Source: Mycolicibacterium chlorophenolicum
Lineage (GTDB): Bacteria; Actinomycetota; Actinomycetes; Mycobacteriales; Mycobacteriaceae
Assembly (NCBI RefSeq): GCF_001044235.1
Contig: NZ_JYNL01000069.1
Span: forward strand, 377,823-441,822
Direction: 5' to 3'
Length of the DNA stretch: 64,000 nt
The notes beneath the pieces are model-generated. The model ran no database searches. It saw only the letters and a list, made by a program, of their open reading frames with translations, and was not told the DNA's origin. Below, in pieces: positions 53,078 to 60,606 of this stretch (position 1 is its first letter; each line of letters begins with the position of its first letter). The translations under genes and the position numbers were made by a program.

Positions 53078-53947
53078 ATGAGCCAGTGGACCGCCGCGGA
53101 CCTTCCCTCCTTCACCGGCCGCACCGTGATCGTCACCGGCGCCAACAGCGGACTGGGCCTGGTCACCGCCCGCGAGCTGGCACGCGTCGGCGCGCGGACC
53201 ATCCTCGCCGTGCGCAACACCGACAAGGGCCAGGCGGCCGCGGACGGCATGACCGGTGACGTCGAGGTGCGCAAACTCGATCTGCAGGACCTGTCGTCGA
53301 TCCGGACGTTCGCCGACGGCGTGTCCGGGGTCGACGTGCTGATCAACAACGCGGGCATCATGGCGGTGCCGTACGCGCTGACCGCCGACGGATTCGAGAG
53401 CCAGATCGGCACGAACCACCTGGGCCACTTCGCGCTGACGAACCTGCTGCTGCCCCGGCTCACCGACCGGGTGGTGACGGTGTCGTCGTTCATGCACGTC
53501 TTCGGCCACCTGAGCCTGAAGGACCTCAACTGGAAGTCCCGGCCCTACCTGGCGTGGCCCGCCTACGCGCAGTCCAAGCTGGCCAACCTGCTGTTCACCA
53601 GCGAACTGCAGCGCAAGCTGACCGCGGCCGGCTCACCGGTGCGGGCGCTGGCCGCCCATCCCGGCTATTCCGCCACCAACCTGCAGGGCCAGACCGGCAG
53701 CCGGTTCGGCAGCCGCGTCTACGACGCCGGGAACCAGTTCTTCGCCACCGACGCCGACTTCGGCGCCCGCCAGACGCTCTACGCCACCGCGCAGGACCTG
53801 CCCGGCGACACGTTCGTCGGCCCCCGGTTCGCGATGCGCGGCCGCACCGGCGCGGCCTGGCGCACCCCCGCCGCCCGCAACCGCGCGAAGGCCGCCGCAT
53901 TGTGGACGCTGTCCGAGCAGCTCACCGAGGTCGAATTTCCGCTGTAG
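53078..53947 (+). CDS. short-chain dehydrogenase/reductase
   Basis: 289 residues with TVIVTGANSGLGLVTAREL (NADP loop), DVLINNAGIMAVPYALTADG, VVTVSSFMHVFGHL (catalytic Ser) and YAQSKLANLLFTSELQ (Tyr-Lys). The layout matches the retinol dehydrogenase/oxidoreductase branch, and it is similar in kind to the SDR beside the TetR gene at 39 kb. It is not part of the M. tuberculosis block here, so it is an insertion between lpqT and rplY. Substrate unknown. Confidence 0.88.
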   Translation: MSQWTAADLPSFTGRTVIVTGANSGLGLVTARELARVGARTILAVRNTDKGQAAADGMTGDVEVRKLDLQDLSSIRTFADGVSGVDVLINNAGIMAVPYALTADGFESQIGTNHLGHFALTNLLLPRLTDRVVTVSSFMHVFGHLSLKDLNWKSRPYLAWPAYAQSKLANLLFTSELQRKLTAAGSPVRALAAHPGYSATNLQGQTGSRFGSRVYDAGNQFFATDADFGARQTLYATAQDLPGDTFVGPRFAMRGRTGAAWRTPAARNRAKAAALWTLSEQLTEVEFPL

Positions 53948-54086
53948 CCGGGTGCTGGGCTACCCTGGTCGACGCATCACGGCGAGGGTGGCCAGCTGAC
54001 GGGCCGCCGTTATCGACGGGAACTGAGCATCTGCAGTTCGTGTGACCCTGGCCGTGTCCGACACCACCGGCACAGGAGTACCGAAC

Positions 54087-54758
54087 ATGGCGAAGAACGC
54101 CCCGAACAATCTGACCGCCCAGGTCCGCACCGCGACCGGCAAGGGCGCCTCGCGCCGCGCCCGCCGCGAGGGCCGCGTTCCCGTGGTCCTCTACGGCCAC
54201 GGCACCGAGCCCCAGCACCTCGAGCTCGACGGCCACGACTTCGCCGCGGTGCTGCGTAACGCCGGTACCAACGCCGTGCTCACGCTCGACATCGCCGGCA
54301 AAGAGCAGCTCGCGCTGACCAAGTCGCTCGAGATCCACCCCATCCGTCGCAACATCCAGCACGCCGACCTGCTCGTCGTGCGCCGCGGCGAGAAGGTGAC
54401 CGTCGAGGTCAACGTCGCCGTCGAGGGTGACGCCGCCCCCGGCACCCTGGTCACCCAGGAAGCCAACTCCATCGAGATCGAGGCCGACGTCCAGTCGATC
54501 CCCGAGCAGCTCACCGTGTCGGTCGAGGACGCTCAGGAAGGCACCCAGATCCTGGCCGGCGGCGTCGAGCTGCCCTCGGGTGTGACGCTGGTGTCCGACC
54601 CCGAGCTGCTCGTGGTCAACGTGGTGACCGCGCCGACCGAGGAGGAGCTCGAGGCCGAGGGTGGCGGCGAGTCGATCGAGGAGCAGGCCGCCGAGGCCGC
54701 CGAGGCCGAAGCCGAGGCCGAGGGCGGCGAGGGCGAGTCCGCCGGCGACTCCGAGTAG
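54087..54758 (+). CDS. rplY: 50S ribosomal protein L25 (CTC type)
   Basis: 223 residues from an ATG preceded by ACAGGAGTACCGAAC. The N-terminal L25 domain (TAQVRTATGKGASRRARREG, PVVLYGHGTEPQHLELDGHD) binds 5S rRNA. The C-terminal CTC domain (EVNVAVEGDAAPGTLVTQEA, IEADVQSIPEQLTVSVEDAQ) is extended by an acidic tail rich in Glu and Ala. A candidate extended -10 (TACCCT, 53961-53966) lies about 120 bases upstream. pth follows 12 bases later. Confidence 0.95.
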   Translation: MAKNAPNNLTAQVRTATGKGASRRARREGRVPVVLYGHGTEPQHLELDGHDFAAVLRNAGTNAVLTLDIAGKEQLALTKSLEIHPIRRNIQHADLLVVRRGEKVTVEVNVAVEGDAAPGTLVTQEANSIEIEADVQSIPEQLTVSVEDAQEGTQILAGGVELPSGVTLVSDPELLVVNVVTAPTEEELEAEGGGESIEEQAAEAAEAEAEAEGGEGESAGDSE

Positions 54759-54770
54759 GACGCCGTCGTC

Positions 54771-55349
54771 GTGGCCGAACCCCAGCTGGTGGTCGGCCTG
54801 GGCAACCCCGGCCCGCAGTACGCGCTCACCCGGCACAACCTGGGCTTCCTCGTCGTCGACATCCTCGCCGACCGCATCGGCGAGACGTTCAAGGTGCACA
54901 AGAAGTCCGGGGCCGAGGTGGCCACCGGGCGGCTGGCAGGCCGCCCGGTGGTGCTGGCCAAACCGCGCGTCTACATGAACGAGTCCGGGCGCCAGGTGGG
55001 CCCGTTGGCCAAGTTCTACTCGGTGGCCCCGCGGGACGTGATCATCGTCCACGACGAACTCGACATCGAGTTCGGCCGGATCCGGCTCAAGTACGGCGGC
55101 GGGGTGGCCGGCCACAACGGCCTGCGTTCGGTCGGAGCGGCGTTGAGCAGCAACGACTTTCACCGCGTCCGGGTCGGCATCGGCAAGCCGCCGGGACGGC
55201 AGTCGGGGGCGTCGTTCGTGCTGGAACCGTTCAACTCCCGGGAGCGCCCCGAGATCGCGACCATCTGCGAGCAGGCCGCCGACGCGGTCGAACTGCTGAT
55301 CGGCCAGGGCCTCGAGCCGGCCCAGAACGTGGTGCACGCCTGGGCCTGA
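54771..55349 (+). CDS. pth: peptidyl-tRNA hydrolase
   Basis: 192 residues, normal for Pth. GTG start, then QLVVGLGNPGPQYALTRHNL with catalytic His, KPRVYMNESGRQVGPLAKFY, IIVHDELDIEFGRIRLKYGG with catalytic Asp, and VAGHNGLRSVGAALSSNDFH. The enzyme frees tRNAs from peptidyl-tRNA dropped by ribosomes. Cotranscribed with rplY as in M. tuberculosis, only 12 bases downstream. Confidence 0.97.
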   Translation: MAEPQLVVGLGNPGPQYALTRHNLGFLVVDILADRIGETFKVHKKSGAEVATGRLAGRPVVLAKPRVYMNESGRQVGPLAKFYSVAPRDVIIVHDELDIEFGRIRLKYGGGVAGHNGLRSVGAALSSNDFHRVRVGIGKPPGRQSGASFVLEPFNSRERPEIATICEQAADAVELLIGQGLEPAQNVVHAWA

Positions 55350-55353
55350 CCGG

Positions 55354-55590
55354 CTACCAGGTCAGGACGATGCCCGACCGGTTGTTGTTGCGCGGGATCT
55401 GGTCGGCCACGTTGGGCGCCCGTGTTCCCGGCACCGTCTTGATCGAGACGCTGCCGTTCGTCTCGCACCGGGTCAGGCCGCCGGCCTCCTGGCAGGTCGC
55501 CTGCGCGGCGGCCGTCGGCGCCGAAACGAGGCCGGCGGCAACGGCACTCGCGATCAGTGCCGCCGACGCGTACTTCGAGAGACTGGTCAT
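55354..55590 (-). CDS. small secreted protein, 78 aa
   Basis: An ATG after GGAAGTGGAGTGACC starts a product with a clean signal peptide (SAALIASAVAAGLVSAPTAA, cut near AAAQA). The mature part is about 48 residues with a Cys pair (TCQEAGGLTRCETNGSVSIK), probably a disulfide. The rest (KTVPGTRAPNVADQIPRNNN) is polar. Small secreted proteins with this CQ...RCET pattern are common in mycobacteria and of unknown role. It converges on pth with four bases between the stops. Confidence 0.65.
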   Translation of the reverse strand: MTSLSKYASAALIASAVAAGLVSAPTAAAQATCQEAGGLTRCETNGSVSIKTVPGTRAPNVADQIPRNNNRSGIVLTW

Positions 55591-55616
55591 GGTCACTCCA
55601 CTTCCGAGAGCGTGAG

Positions 55617-56036
55617 TCACGGGCAGGACGACGCGAGGATGCGGGCAGCCGGATCGAGTGTCAGATTCGCCTGGCCGACATGACGGAAGGCGTCCTCGCG
55701 TGCCGCCTCCGGGGTGGCGCCCGCGCCGCCCGACACGATGCCGCTGCCGTCGTCGGCCCCGACCGACACGATGCAGAACACGTCGTTGGTCTGCTCGTCG
55801 CTGCTGCACTGCTCCGCCCCGGCCGCCTGGCACGCGGCGATCACCGCGGAGGCGGCCATCTCGTTGGTGGGGCCGGTGGCCGTGAATCCGATCAGCGTTC
55901 CGTCCCGCACTCCGGATCCGACGGCCCGGGACACCACACCGGTGTCCACCACTCCCCCGGGTCCGCCGGCCCACGCGGGTGGCGCCAGCGCGACCGCGCA
56001 CAGCAGTCCGGCCGACAGGCCACGGATCCACACCAT
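55617..56036 (-). CDS. secreted hypothetical protein, 139 aa
   Basis: The ATG after GAGGAGGAACGA gives a 139-residue protein with signal peptide (WIRGLSAGLLCAVALAPPAW, cut near AWAGG). Mature cysteines in AACQAAGAEQCSSD, VFCIVSVG and the C-terminal ASSCP suggest disulfides. The pattern of a Cys-rich small domain with GATPEAAREDAF recalls DUF4189-like secreted proteins, but that is weak. It may share a transcript with the 78-residue secreted gene 26 bases downstream. Confidence 0.6.
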   Translation of the reverse strand: MVWIRGLSAGLLCAVALAPPAWAGGPGGVVDTGVVSRAVGSGVRDGTLIGFTATGPTNEMAASAVIAACQAAGAEQCSSDEQTNDVFCIVSVGADDGSGIVSGGAGATPEAAREDAFRHVGQANLTLDPAARILASSCP

Positions 56037-56142
56037 TCGTTCCTCCTCCAGCGGCCACCTCGGCGCAGGCACAGCGTCTGGCCGGCAGCCAGCCTCATCT
56101 AACCTCTGCGCCGGCGATCCCGCGACCGTTCGCCGCGATACG

Positions 56143-57183
56143 TCACCGGCCGCGAACACCCCGGATGCCGCTGTCGACCCGCTTCAGCGGCTTGTGCGGG
56201 TACCGCTTGACGGCGTGCGCCTCGGCCTCCGAACCCGGGAGCACATACAGCGTCTCGACCTTGTCCTGCAAGGGTTTGAGGACGAGATCCATGAACCCCT
56301 TGCGGTCGTCGAGGTAGGGCTCGATCACTTCCTCCCCTGCCGGGCACACCGCCAGGCAGTACGCCGCCTTGTAGTTCGCCTTGAACGACAGGCTCTGCCA
56401 CATCGACGCGTTCTCCGAATCGCTGACCCGGGAACGGAAGTCCTCGGCGTCCTCGCTGTCGGCAACGGTCTGCACCCAGTCGGTGAAGCCGCCCATGAAC
56501 TCGCGGTAGTTGTGCACCGAGCACGCGACGAAGTCGAAGTCGCCGTTCTTCTTGATCGCCCCGACCGGGCAGGCCGCCACGCAGAGCTTGCATTCCAGGC
56601 AGGGCGAATAGTCCAGCGGCGCATCGTAAGTGGAGATGTCAGCGGCCACCAGGATCGTGCCGAGCAGGATGAAGTTGCCGAATCGCGGGTGGATGACGTT
56701 GCGGTGGATGCCCATCACGCCCATGCCCGCGGCGACGGCGACCGGCTTGTGCGCCACCACCCAGATGCGGCCCGGGTAGCGGTCCATCTCCATCGGGAAC
56801 GTGGCCGACGGGTTGACCACGCGGTACCCCGCGTCCTGGAGGATGCGCGTGATGCGGTGGGCGGCCTCGTTCATGATCTCGCCGCTGCGGTGGAACTCCT
56901 GGTTGGCGACGCTGCGTGCGGTCGAGCGGACGTTGTCGCGGTTCATCTTGACGACGAGCGAGAGGTAGCTGACGGCGCCGGGCAGCGCCGCCTGCACGTG
57001 CTCGACCTCGGAGGCCAGCGCCGGATCGGCGACGCGGGCGAACCCGACGTCGTCGACGCCGGCCTCCCGGCAGATCGCGCGCAACCAGCCCGCGTCGATC
57101 ACGCCGGGCGGGCGCGACGGGTGCGCCTGCACCTTCCGGACGGTGGGATGGTCGGCCAGCCGCGGGGGCAACTTCTGCGCCAT
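56143..57183 (-). CDS. 4Fe-4S ferredoxin-type protein related to epoxyqueuosine reductase (QueG-like)
   Basis: 346 residues from the ATG at MAQKLPPRL. Two iron-sulfur sites are visible: CLECKLCVAACPVGAI (classic CxxCxxCxxxCP) and CLAVCPAGEEV later. The N-terminal part (RAICREAGVDDVGFARVADP, then GAVSYLSLVVKMNRDNVRST) and the GMGVMGIHRNVIHPRFGNFI segment resemble the cobalamin-binding fold of QueG and reductive dehalogenases. It could be a corrinoid-dependent reductase rather than QueG itself. The cofactor-binding residues cannot be settled by eye. A palindrome overlaps the region just upstream of its start. Confidence 0.75.
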   Translation of the reverse strand: MAQKLPPRLADHPTVRKVQAHPSRPPGVIDAGWLRAICREAGVDDVGFARVADPALASEVEHVQAALPGAVSYLSLVVKMNRDNVRSTARSVANQEFHRSGEIMNEAAHRITRILQDAGYRVVNPSATFPMEMDRYPGRIWVVAHKPVAVAAGMGVMGIHRNVIHPRFGNFILLGTILVAADISTYDAPLDYSPCLECKLCVAACPVGAIKKNGDFDFVACSVHNYREFMGGFTDWVQTVADSEDAEDFRSRVSDSENASMWQSLSFKANYKAAYCLAVCPAGEEVIEPYLDDRKGFMDLVLKPLQDKVETLYVLPGSEAEAHAVKRYPHKPLKRVDSGIRGVRGR

Positions 57184-57209
57184 GCTGAGTATGGTACACA
57201 ATACTCAGC
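57184..57209. promoter_or_regulatory. 9-bp inverted repeat at the start of the iron-sulfur protein gene
   Basis: GCTGAGTAT and ATACTCAGC are exact complements around an 8-base spacer (GGTACACA), directly 5' of the minus-strand gene starting at 57183 and next to the stop of the ABC permease gene. This looks like a repressor operator for the iron-sulfur gene. Confidence 0.6.
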
Positions 57210-57218
57210 TGAGCGGTA

Positions 57219-58073
57219 CTACCCCGACGTGCGGCGACGGTAGGCGGCCAACGCGAACGGCGCGAAGACGGCGGTCAGCGCCAGCGACCACAGGATGGTG
57301 GACAGCACCGGGTGATGCAGGGGCAGTTGCGCATCGGGGGCTGCCGGCCCGCCGTTGCCCCACAGTTCGCGCATCGCCTGCGCCAGCGACGACACCGGGT
57401 TCCACTCGGCGATCACCCGAAGCCAGTGCGGCATCGGCTCCGTCGGCACGAAGGTGTTGGCCAGGAACGTCACCGGGAACAGCACGGTGAACATGACGCC
57501 GTTGACCGCCTCGACGGTACGCATCAGCGATCCGACCAGGATGCCGAACCAGATCATCCCGAAGCCGAACACCAGGATCAGGGCGAACGCCAGCACCGCC
57601 TCGGCGATGCTGCCGCGGATGCGCCAGCCGATCGCCAGCCCCGTCAGCGCCATCACCACCACGCCCAGCGACGAATGGATCAGGCTCGCGACGCTGCGCC
57701 CGATCAGCACCGACGACCGGGAGATCGGCAGCGAGCGGAACCGGTCGATGATGCCCTTCTCCACGTCGGCGGTGATGCCCGAGGCCACCACGAACGCCGA
57801 GAACACGATGGTCTGCGCCTGGATGCCCGGCAGCAGGAACTCCCGGTAGGAGGCTCCCCCGGTGTTGGTGATCGACGCGCCGAACACGAACGCGAACAGC
57901 AGCACGAACATGATGGGCTGCGCCGTCACGTCGCTGAGCATCTCGGGCATCCGCTTGGTGTGGATCATGTTGCGCTTCACCATGATCCACGACTGTTGCA
58001 CCAGATTCGTCGGGCGCGTCGGCACCCGGTCGACGCGCACGGCCGCGGGGTGTTCGGTGTCCAGCGCGGTCAT
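57219..58073 (-). CDS. ABC-2 type permease (DrrB-like)
   Basis: 284 residues, six membrane helices, with the ABC-2 pattern (TAQPIMFVLLFAFVFGASIT, then GIIDRFRSLPISRSSVLIGR and VFPVTFLANTFVPTEPMPHW-like end). DrrB-type proteins pair with a DrrA ATPase to export drugs or cell-wall lipids; in mycobacteria drrABC moves PDIM. The start overlaps the ATPase C-terminus (ATGA). The ATPase gene in front of it is frameshifted here. Confidence 0.88.
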   Translation of the reverse strand: MTALDTEHPAAVRVDRVPTRPTNLVQQSWIMVKRNMIHTKRMPEMLSDVTAQPIMFVLLFAFVFGASITNTGGASYREFLLPGIQAQTIVFSAFVVASGITADVEKGIIDRFRSLPISRSSVLIGRSVASLIHSSLGVVVMALTGLAIGWRIRGSIAEAVLAFALILVFGFGMIWFGILVGSLMRTVEAVNGVMFTVLFPVTFLANTFVPTEPMPHWLRVIAEWNPVSSLAQAMRELWGNGGPAAPDAQLPLHHPVLSTILWSLALTAVFAPFALAAYRRRTSG

Positions 58074-59027
58074 GCGCCGACCTCCTCGGATTCGTCGGTA
58101 CGGTGGCCGGTCAAGCTCAGGAACACGTCGTCGAGGCTGGGCCGGGACAACCCGATGTCGTCGACGCCGATGCCGCTGTCGCGGAACCAGCCGGCGACAA
58201 CGATCATGTCGTCCAGCCCGTCGGCGGACGCGGTCAGCCGGCGCGCCGCCGCGTCGACGAACACCTCGGCCCCGGTGCGGCGCAGCAACTCCTGCGCTGC
58301 CGGCAGATCGGCCGCGTCGCCGACGGTGATCACCAGGCTGGCCCGGCCGGCCTGCTGCTTGAGCTGCAACGGGGACCCCTCGGCGATGATGCGGCCCTGG
58401 TCGATCACCACGATGTTGTCGGCCAATTGGTCAGCCTCTTCGAGATACTGCGTGGTCAGCAGCAGCGTGGTGCCCCTCGGCCACCAGCCCGCGCAGCACC
58501 TCCCACAACTCGCTGCGGCTGCGCGGATCGAGACCGGTGGTCGGCTCGTCCAGGAACAGCACGGGCGGAGAGGCGAGCAGACTGACCGCGAGATCCAGCC
58601 GGCGGCGCATGCCCCCCGAGTAGGACTTCACCACCCGGTCGGCCGCCTCGGTCAACGAGAACTGCTGCAGCAGTTGATCTCCCAGCTTCTCCAGCGCTCG
58701 GCGCCGGATGCCGTAGAGGCCGCCGATCATGCGAATGTTCTCGCGGCCCGTCAGCAACTCGTCGACCGTCGCGACCTGACCGGTCAGCCCCATGTGGCGG
58801 CGCACCTGGTCGGGCTCGGCGCGCACGTCGTATCCCGCCACCCGCGCGGTGCCGCTGGTGGGTTCGGTCAGCGTCGTCATCATCCGCACCGTGGTCGTCT
58901 TGCCCGCACCGTTGGGTCCCAGCAGACCGAGCACGCTGCCCGGCGGGACGGCGAAACTGACCCCGTCGACCGCGGTGTGGTCACCGAACCGCTTGACGAG
59001 GTCGATCGCTTCGATGGCCGGGTCCAT
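58070..59027 (-). pseudogene. DrrA-like ABC ATPase, frameshifted
   Basis: From the ATG at MDPAIEAIDLVKRFGD the frame gives Walker A LLGPNGAGKTTTVRMM, signature SYSGGMRRRLDLAVSLL and Walker B LFLDEPTTGLDP, then reaches RGLVAEGHHAAADHAVS and stops at 58431. The expected switch region (TTLLLTTQYLEEADQLADNI) and the C-terminal DrrA domain are in another frame down to 58070 (ADNIVVIDQGRIIAEGSPLQ). One extra base in a four-base C-run at 58473-58476 (G-run on the coding strand) explains this. If real, the exporter is dead. An upstream ATG at 59057 is an alternative start. Confidence 0.8.
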
Positions 59028-59064
59028 GGCCTCGACGGTATCCGCGCCGACCGACATCCGGCCA

Positions 59065-60549
59065 ATGCTTTTGCCGCGGCAGGCGACGGCGTTGACTGGA
59101 ACCGTGCACGCGGACTGGTTCGCCGCACCGGGATACTGGCTGGCCCGGGAGGTGCTGCAGCGCGGGGTGGCGGCGGTGTGCCTGATCGCGTTCCTCGGTG
59201 CGGGCCGCCAGTTCCGCGCGCTGCTCGGATGCGACGGCATGCTGCCGATACCGCGTTTCGTCGCGCGGGTGCCGTTCCGGATCGCGCCCAGCATCTTTCA
59301 CCTGCACTACTCCGACCGCTTCTTCGCCGCGGTCTGCTGGGCCGGCGCGGCACTGGCGGGCGCGATCGTCGCCGGAGCCGACGACGCGGTCCCGCTGTGG
59401 GTGGCGACGCTGGCGTGGCTGACGCTGTGGGTGGGTTACCTGTCGATCGTCAACGTGGGCCAGCGCTGGTACGGGTTCGGCTGGGAGTCGCTGCTGCTGG
59501 AGGCCGGCGTCCTGATGATGCTGCTGGGCAACGACGAGACCGCACCGCCGCTGCTGACCCTGTGGCTGCTGCGCTGGCTGCTGTTCCGCGTCGAGTTCGG
59601 CGCCGGGCTGATCAAACTGCGCGGCGATCCGTGCTGGCGTGACCTGAGTTGCCTGGACTACCACCACGAGACGCAGCCGATGCCGGGGCCGCTGAGCTGG
59701 TTCTTCCATCACCTGCCCCGGCCGCTGCACCGCGTCGAGGTGGCCGGCAATCACGTCGCCCAGCTGGTCGTGCCGTTCGGGTTGTTCTTCCCGCAACCGG
59801 TCGCGTCGATCGCGGCGGCGGTCGTCATCGTCACGCAGCTGTGGCTGGTGGCGTCCGGGAACTTCGCCTGGCTGAACTGGCTGACGATCCTCCTCGCGTT
59901 CAGCGCGATCGACCGGGCCGCGTTCGCCACGGTGCTGCCCGCACCCGCGGCCCCCTCACCGACGGCGACACCGGGGTGGTTCGCCGCCCTGGTGATCGCG
60001 GGCGCGGCGTCGACCGTGGTGCTGAGTTACTGGCCGGTGGCCAACATGATCGGCCGCACGCAGAAGATGAACGCGTCGTTCAACGCGCTGCGGTTGGTGA
60101 ACACCTACGGGGCGTTCGGCACCGTCGGGCGCGTGCGCCACGAGGTGGTGATCGAAGGCACCGATGCGGCCCGGCCCACGCCGGATGCGGTGTGGAGGGA
60201 GTACGGCTTCCGGGGCAAACCGGGAGATCCGCACCGGATGCCGCGTCAGTGGGCGCCCTACCACCTGCGGCTGGACTGGCTGATGTGGTTCGCCGCGCTG
60301 TCGCCGGCCTACGCGCGGGAGTGGTTCGGACCGCTGATGGAGCGGCTGCTGCGGGGCGACCCCGCCACGCTGCGACTGTTCGGCCACAACCCGTTCCCCG
60401 ACGCGCCGCCGCGCTACGTGCGGGCCCGACTGTACGAGTACCGCTTCACGTCCTGGCGCGAACTCCGCGAGGACCGACGGTGGTGGAACCGTGAACTCGT
60501 CGGCGAGTACCTGCCGCCCCGGACGATGAGCGGCCGCGAGCGTGCGTGA
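59065..60549 (+). CDS. lipase maturation factor family protein
   Basis: 494 residues from the ATG; a GTG at 59104 is also plausible because family members start near ADWFAAPGYWLAREVLQRG. Multiple membrane helices, then the LMF motifs: FHLHYSDRFFAAVCWAGAAL, NVGQRWYGFGWESLLLEAGV, RFGRVEFGAGLIKLRGD-like stretch (LLFRVEFGAGLIKLRGDPCW), and a C-terminal EYGFRGKPGDPHRMPRQWAP. Vertebrate LMF1 helps fold lipases in the ER; in actinobacteria these membrane proteins have an unknown, perhaps lipase- or envelope-related role. It is divergent from the DrrA-like ATPase. Confidence 0.88.
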   Translation: MLLPRQATALTGTVHADWFAAPGYWLAREVLQRGVAAVCLIAFLGAGRQFRALLGCDGMLPIPRFVARVPFRIAPSIFHLHYSDRFFAAVCWAGAALAGAIVAGADDAVPLWVATLAWLTLWVGYLSIVNVGQRWYGFGWESLLLEAGVLMMLLGNDETAPPLLTLWLLRWLLFRVEFGAGLIKLRGDPCWRDLSCLDYHHETQPMPGPLSWFFHHLPRPLHRVEVAGNHVAQLVVPFGLFFPQPVASIAAAVVIVTQLWLVASGNFAWLNWLTILLAFSAIDRAAFATVLPAPAAPSPTATPGWFAALVIAGAASTVVLSYWPVANMIGRTQKMNASFNALRLVNTYGAFGTVGRVRHEVVIEGTDAARPTPDAVWREYGFRGKPGDPHRMPRQWAPYHLRLDWLMWFAALSPAYAREWFGPLMERLLRGDPATLRLFGHNPFPDAPPRYVRARLYEYRFTSWRELREDRRWWNRELVGEYLPPRTMSGRERA

Positions 60550-60598
60550 CATGCCGTCTGGACGCGGCGTGTCGCGTGCAGACACGCTCGCTCGCGGA
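60538..60598. repeat. palindromic element, copy B
   Basis: Sits between the converging lipase-maturation-factor and fadD-type genes and overlaps the former's stop. GAGCGTGCG (60538-60546) and CGCTCGC later form outer arms; GACATGCCG/CGGCGTGTC and CGTGTC/GACACG form inner hairpins. The 30 bases at 60569-60598 match copy A at 26 positions. The placement suits a bidirectional terminator. Confidence 0.6.
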
Positions 60599-60606
60599 TG
60601 GAGGGG

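Noticed and set aside
57312..59642. A 776-codon plus-strand open frame opposite the DrrAB-like genes
   Set aside because: Composition typical of a reverse-strand shadow; it also runs across the start of the lipase-maturation-factor gene.
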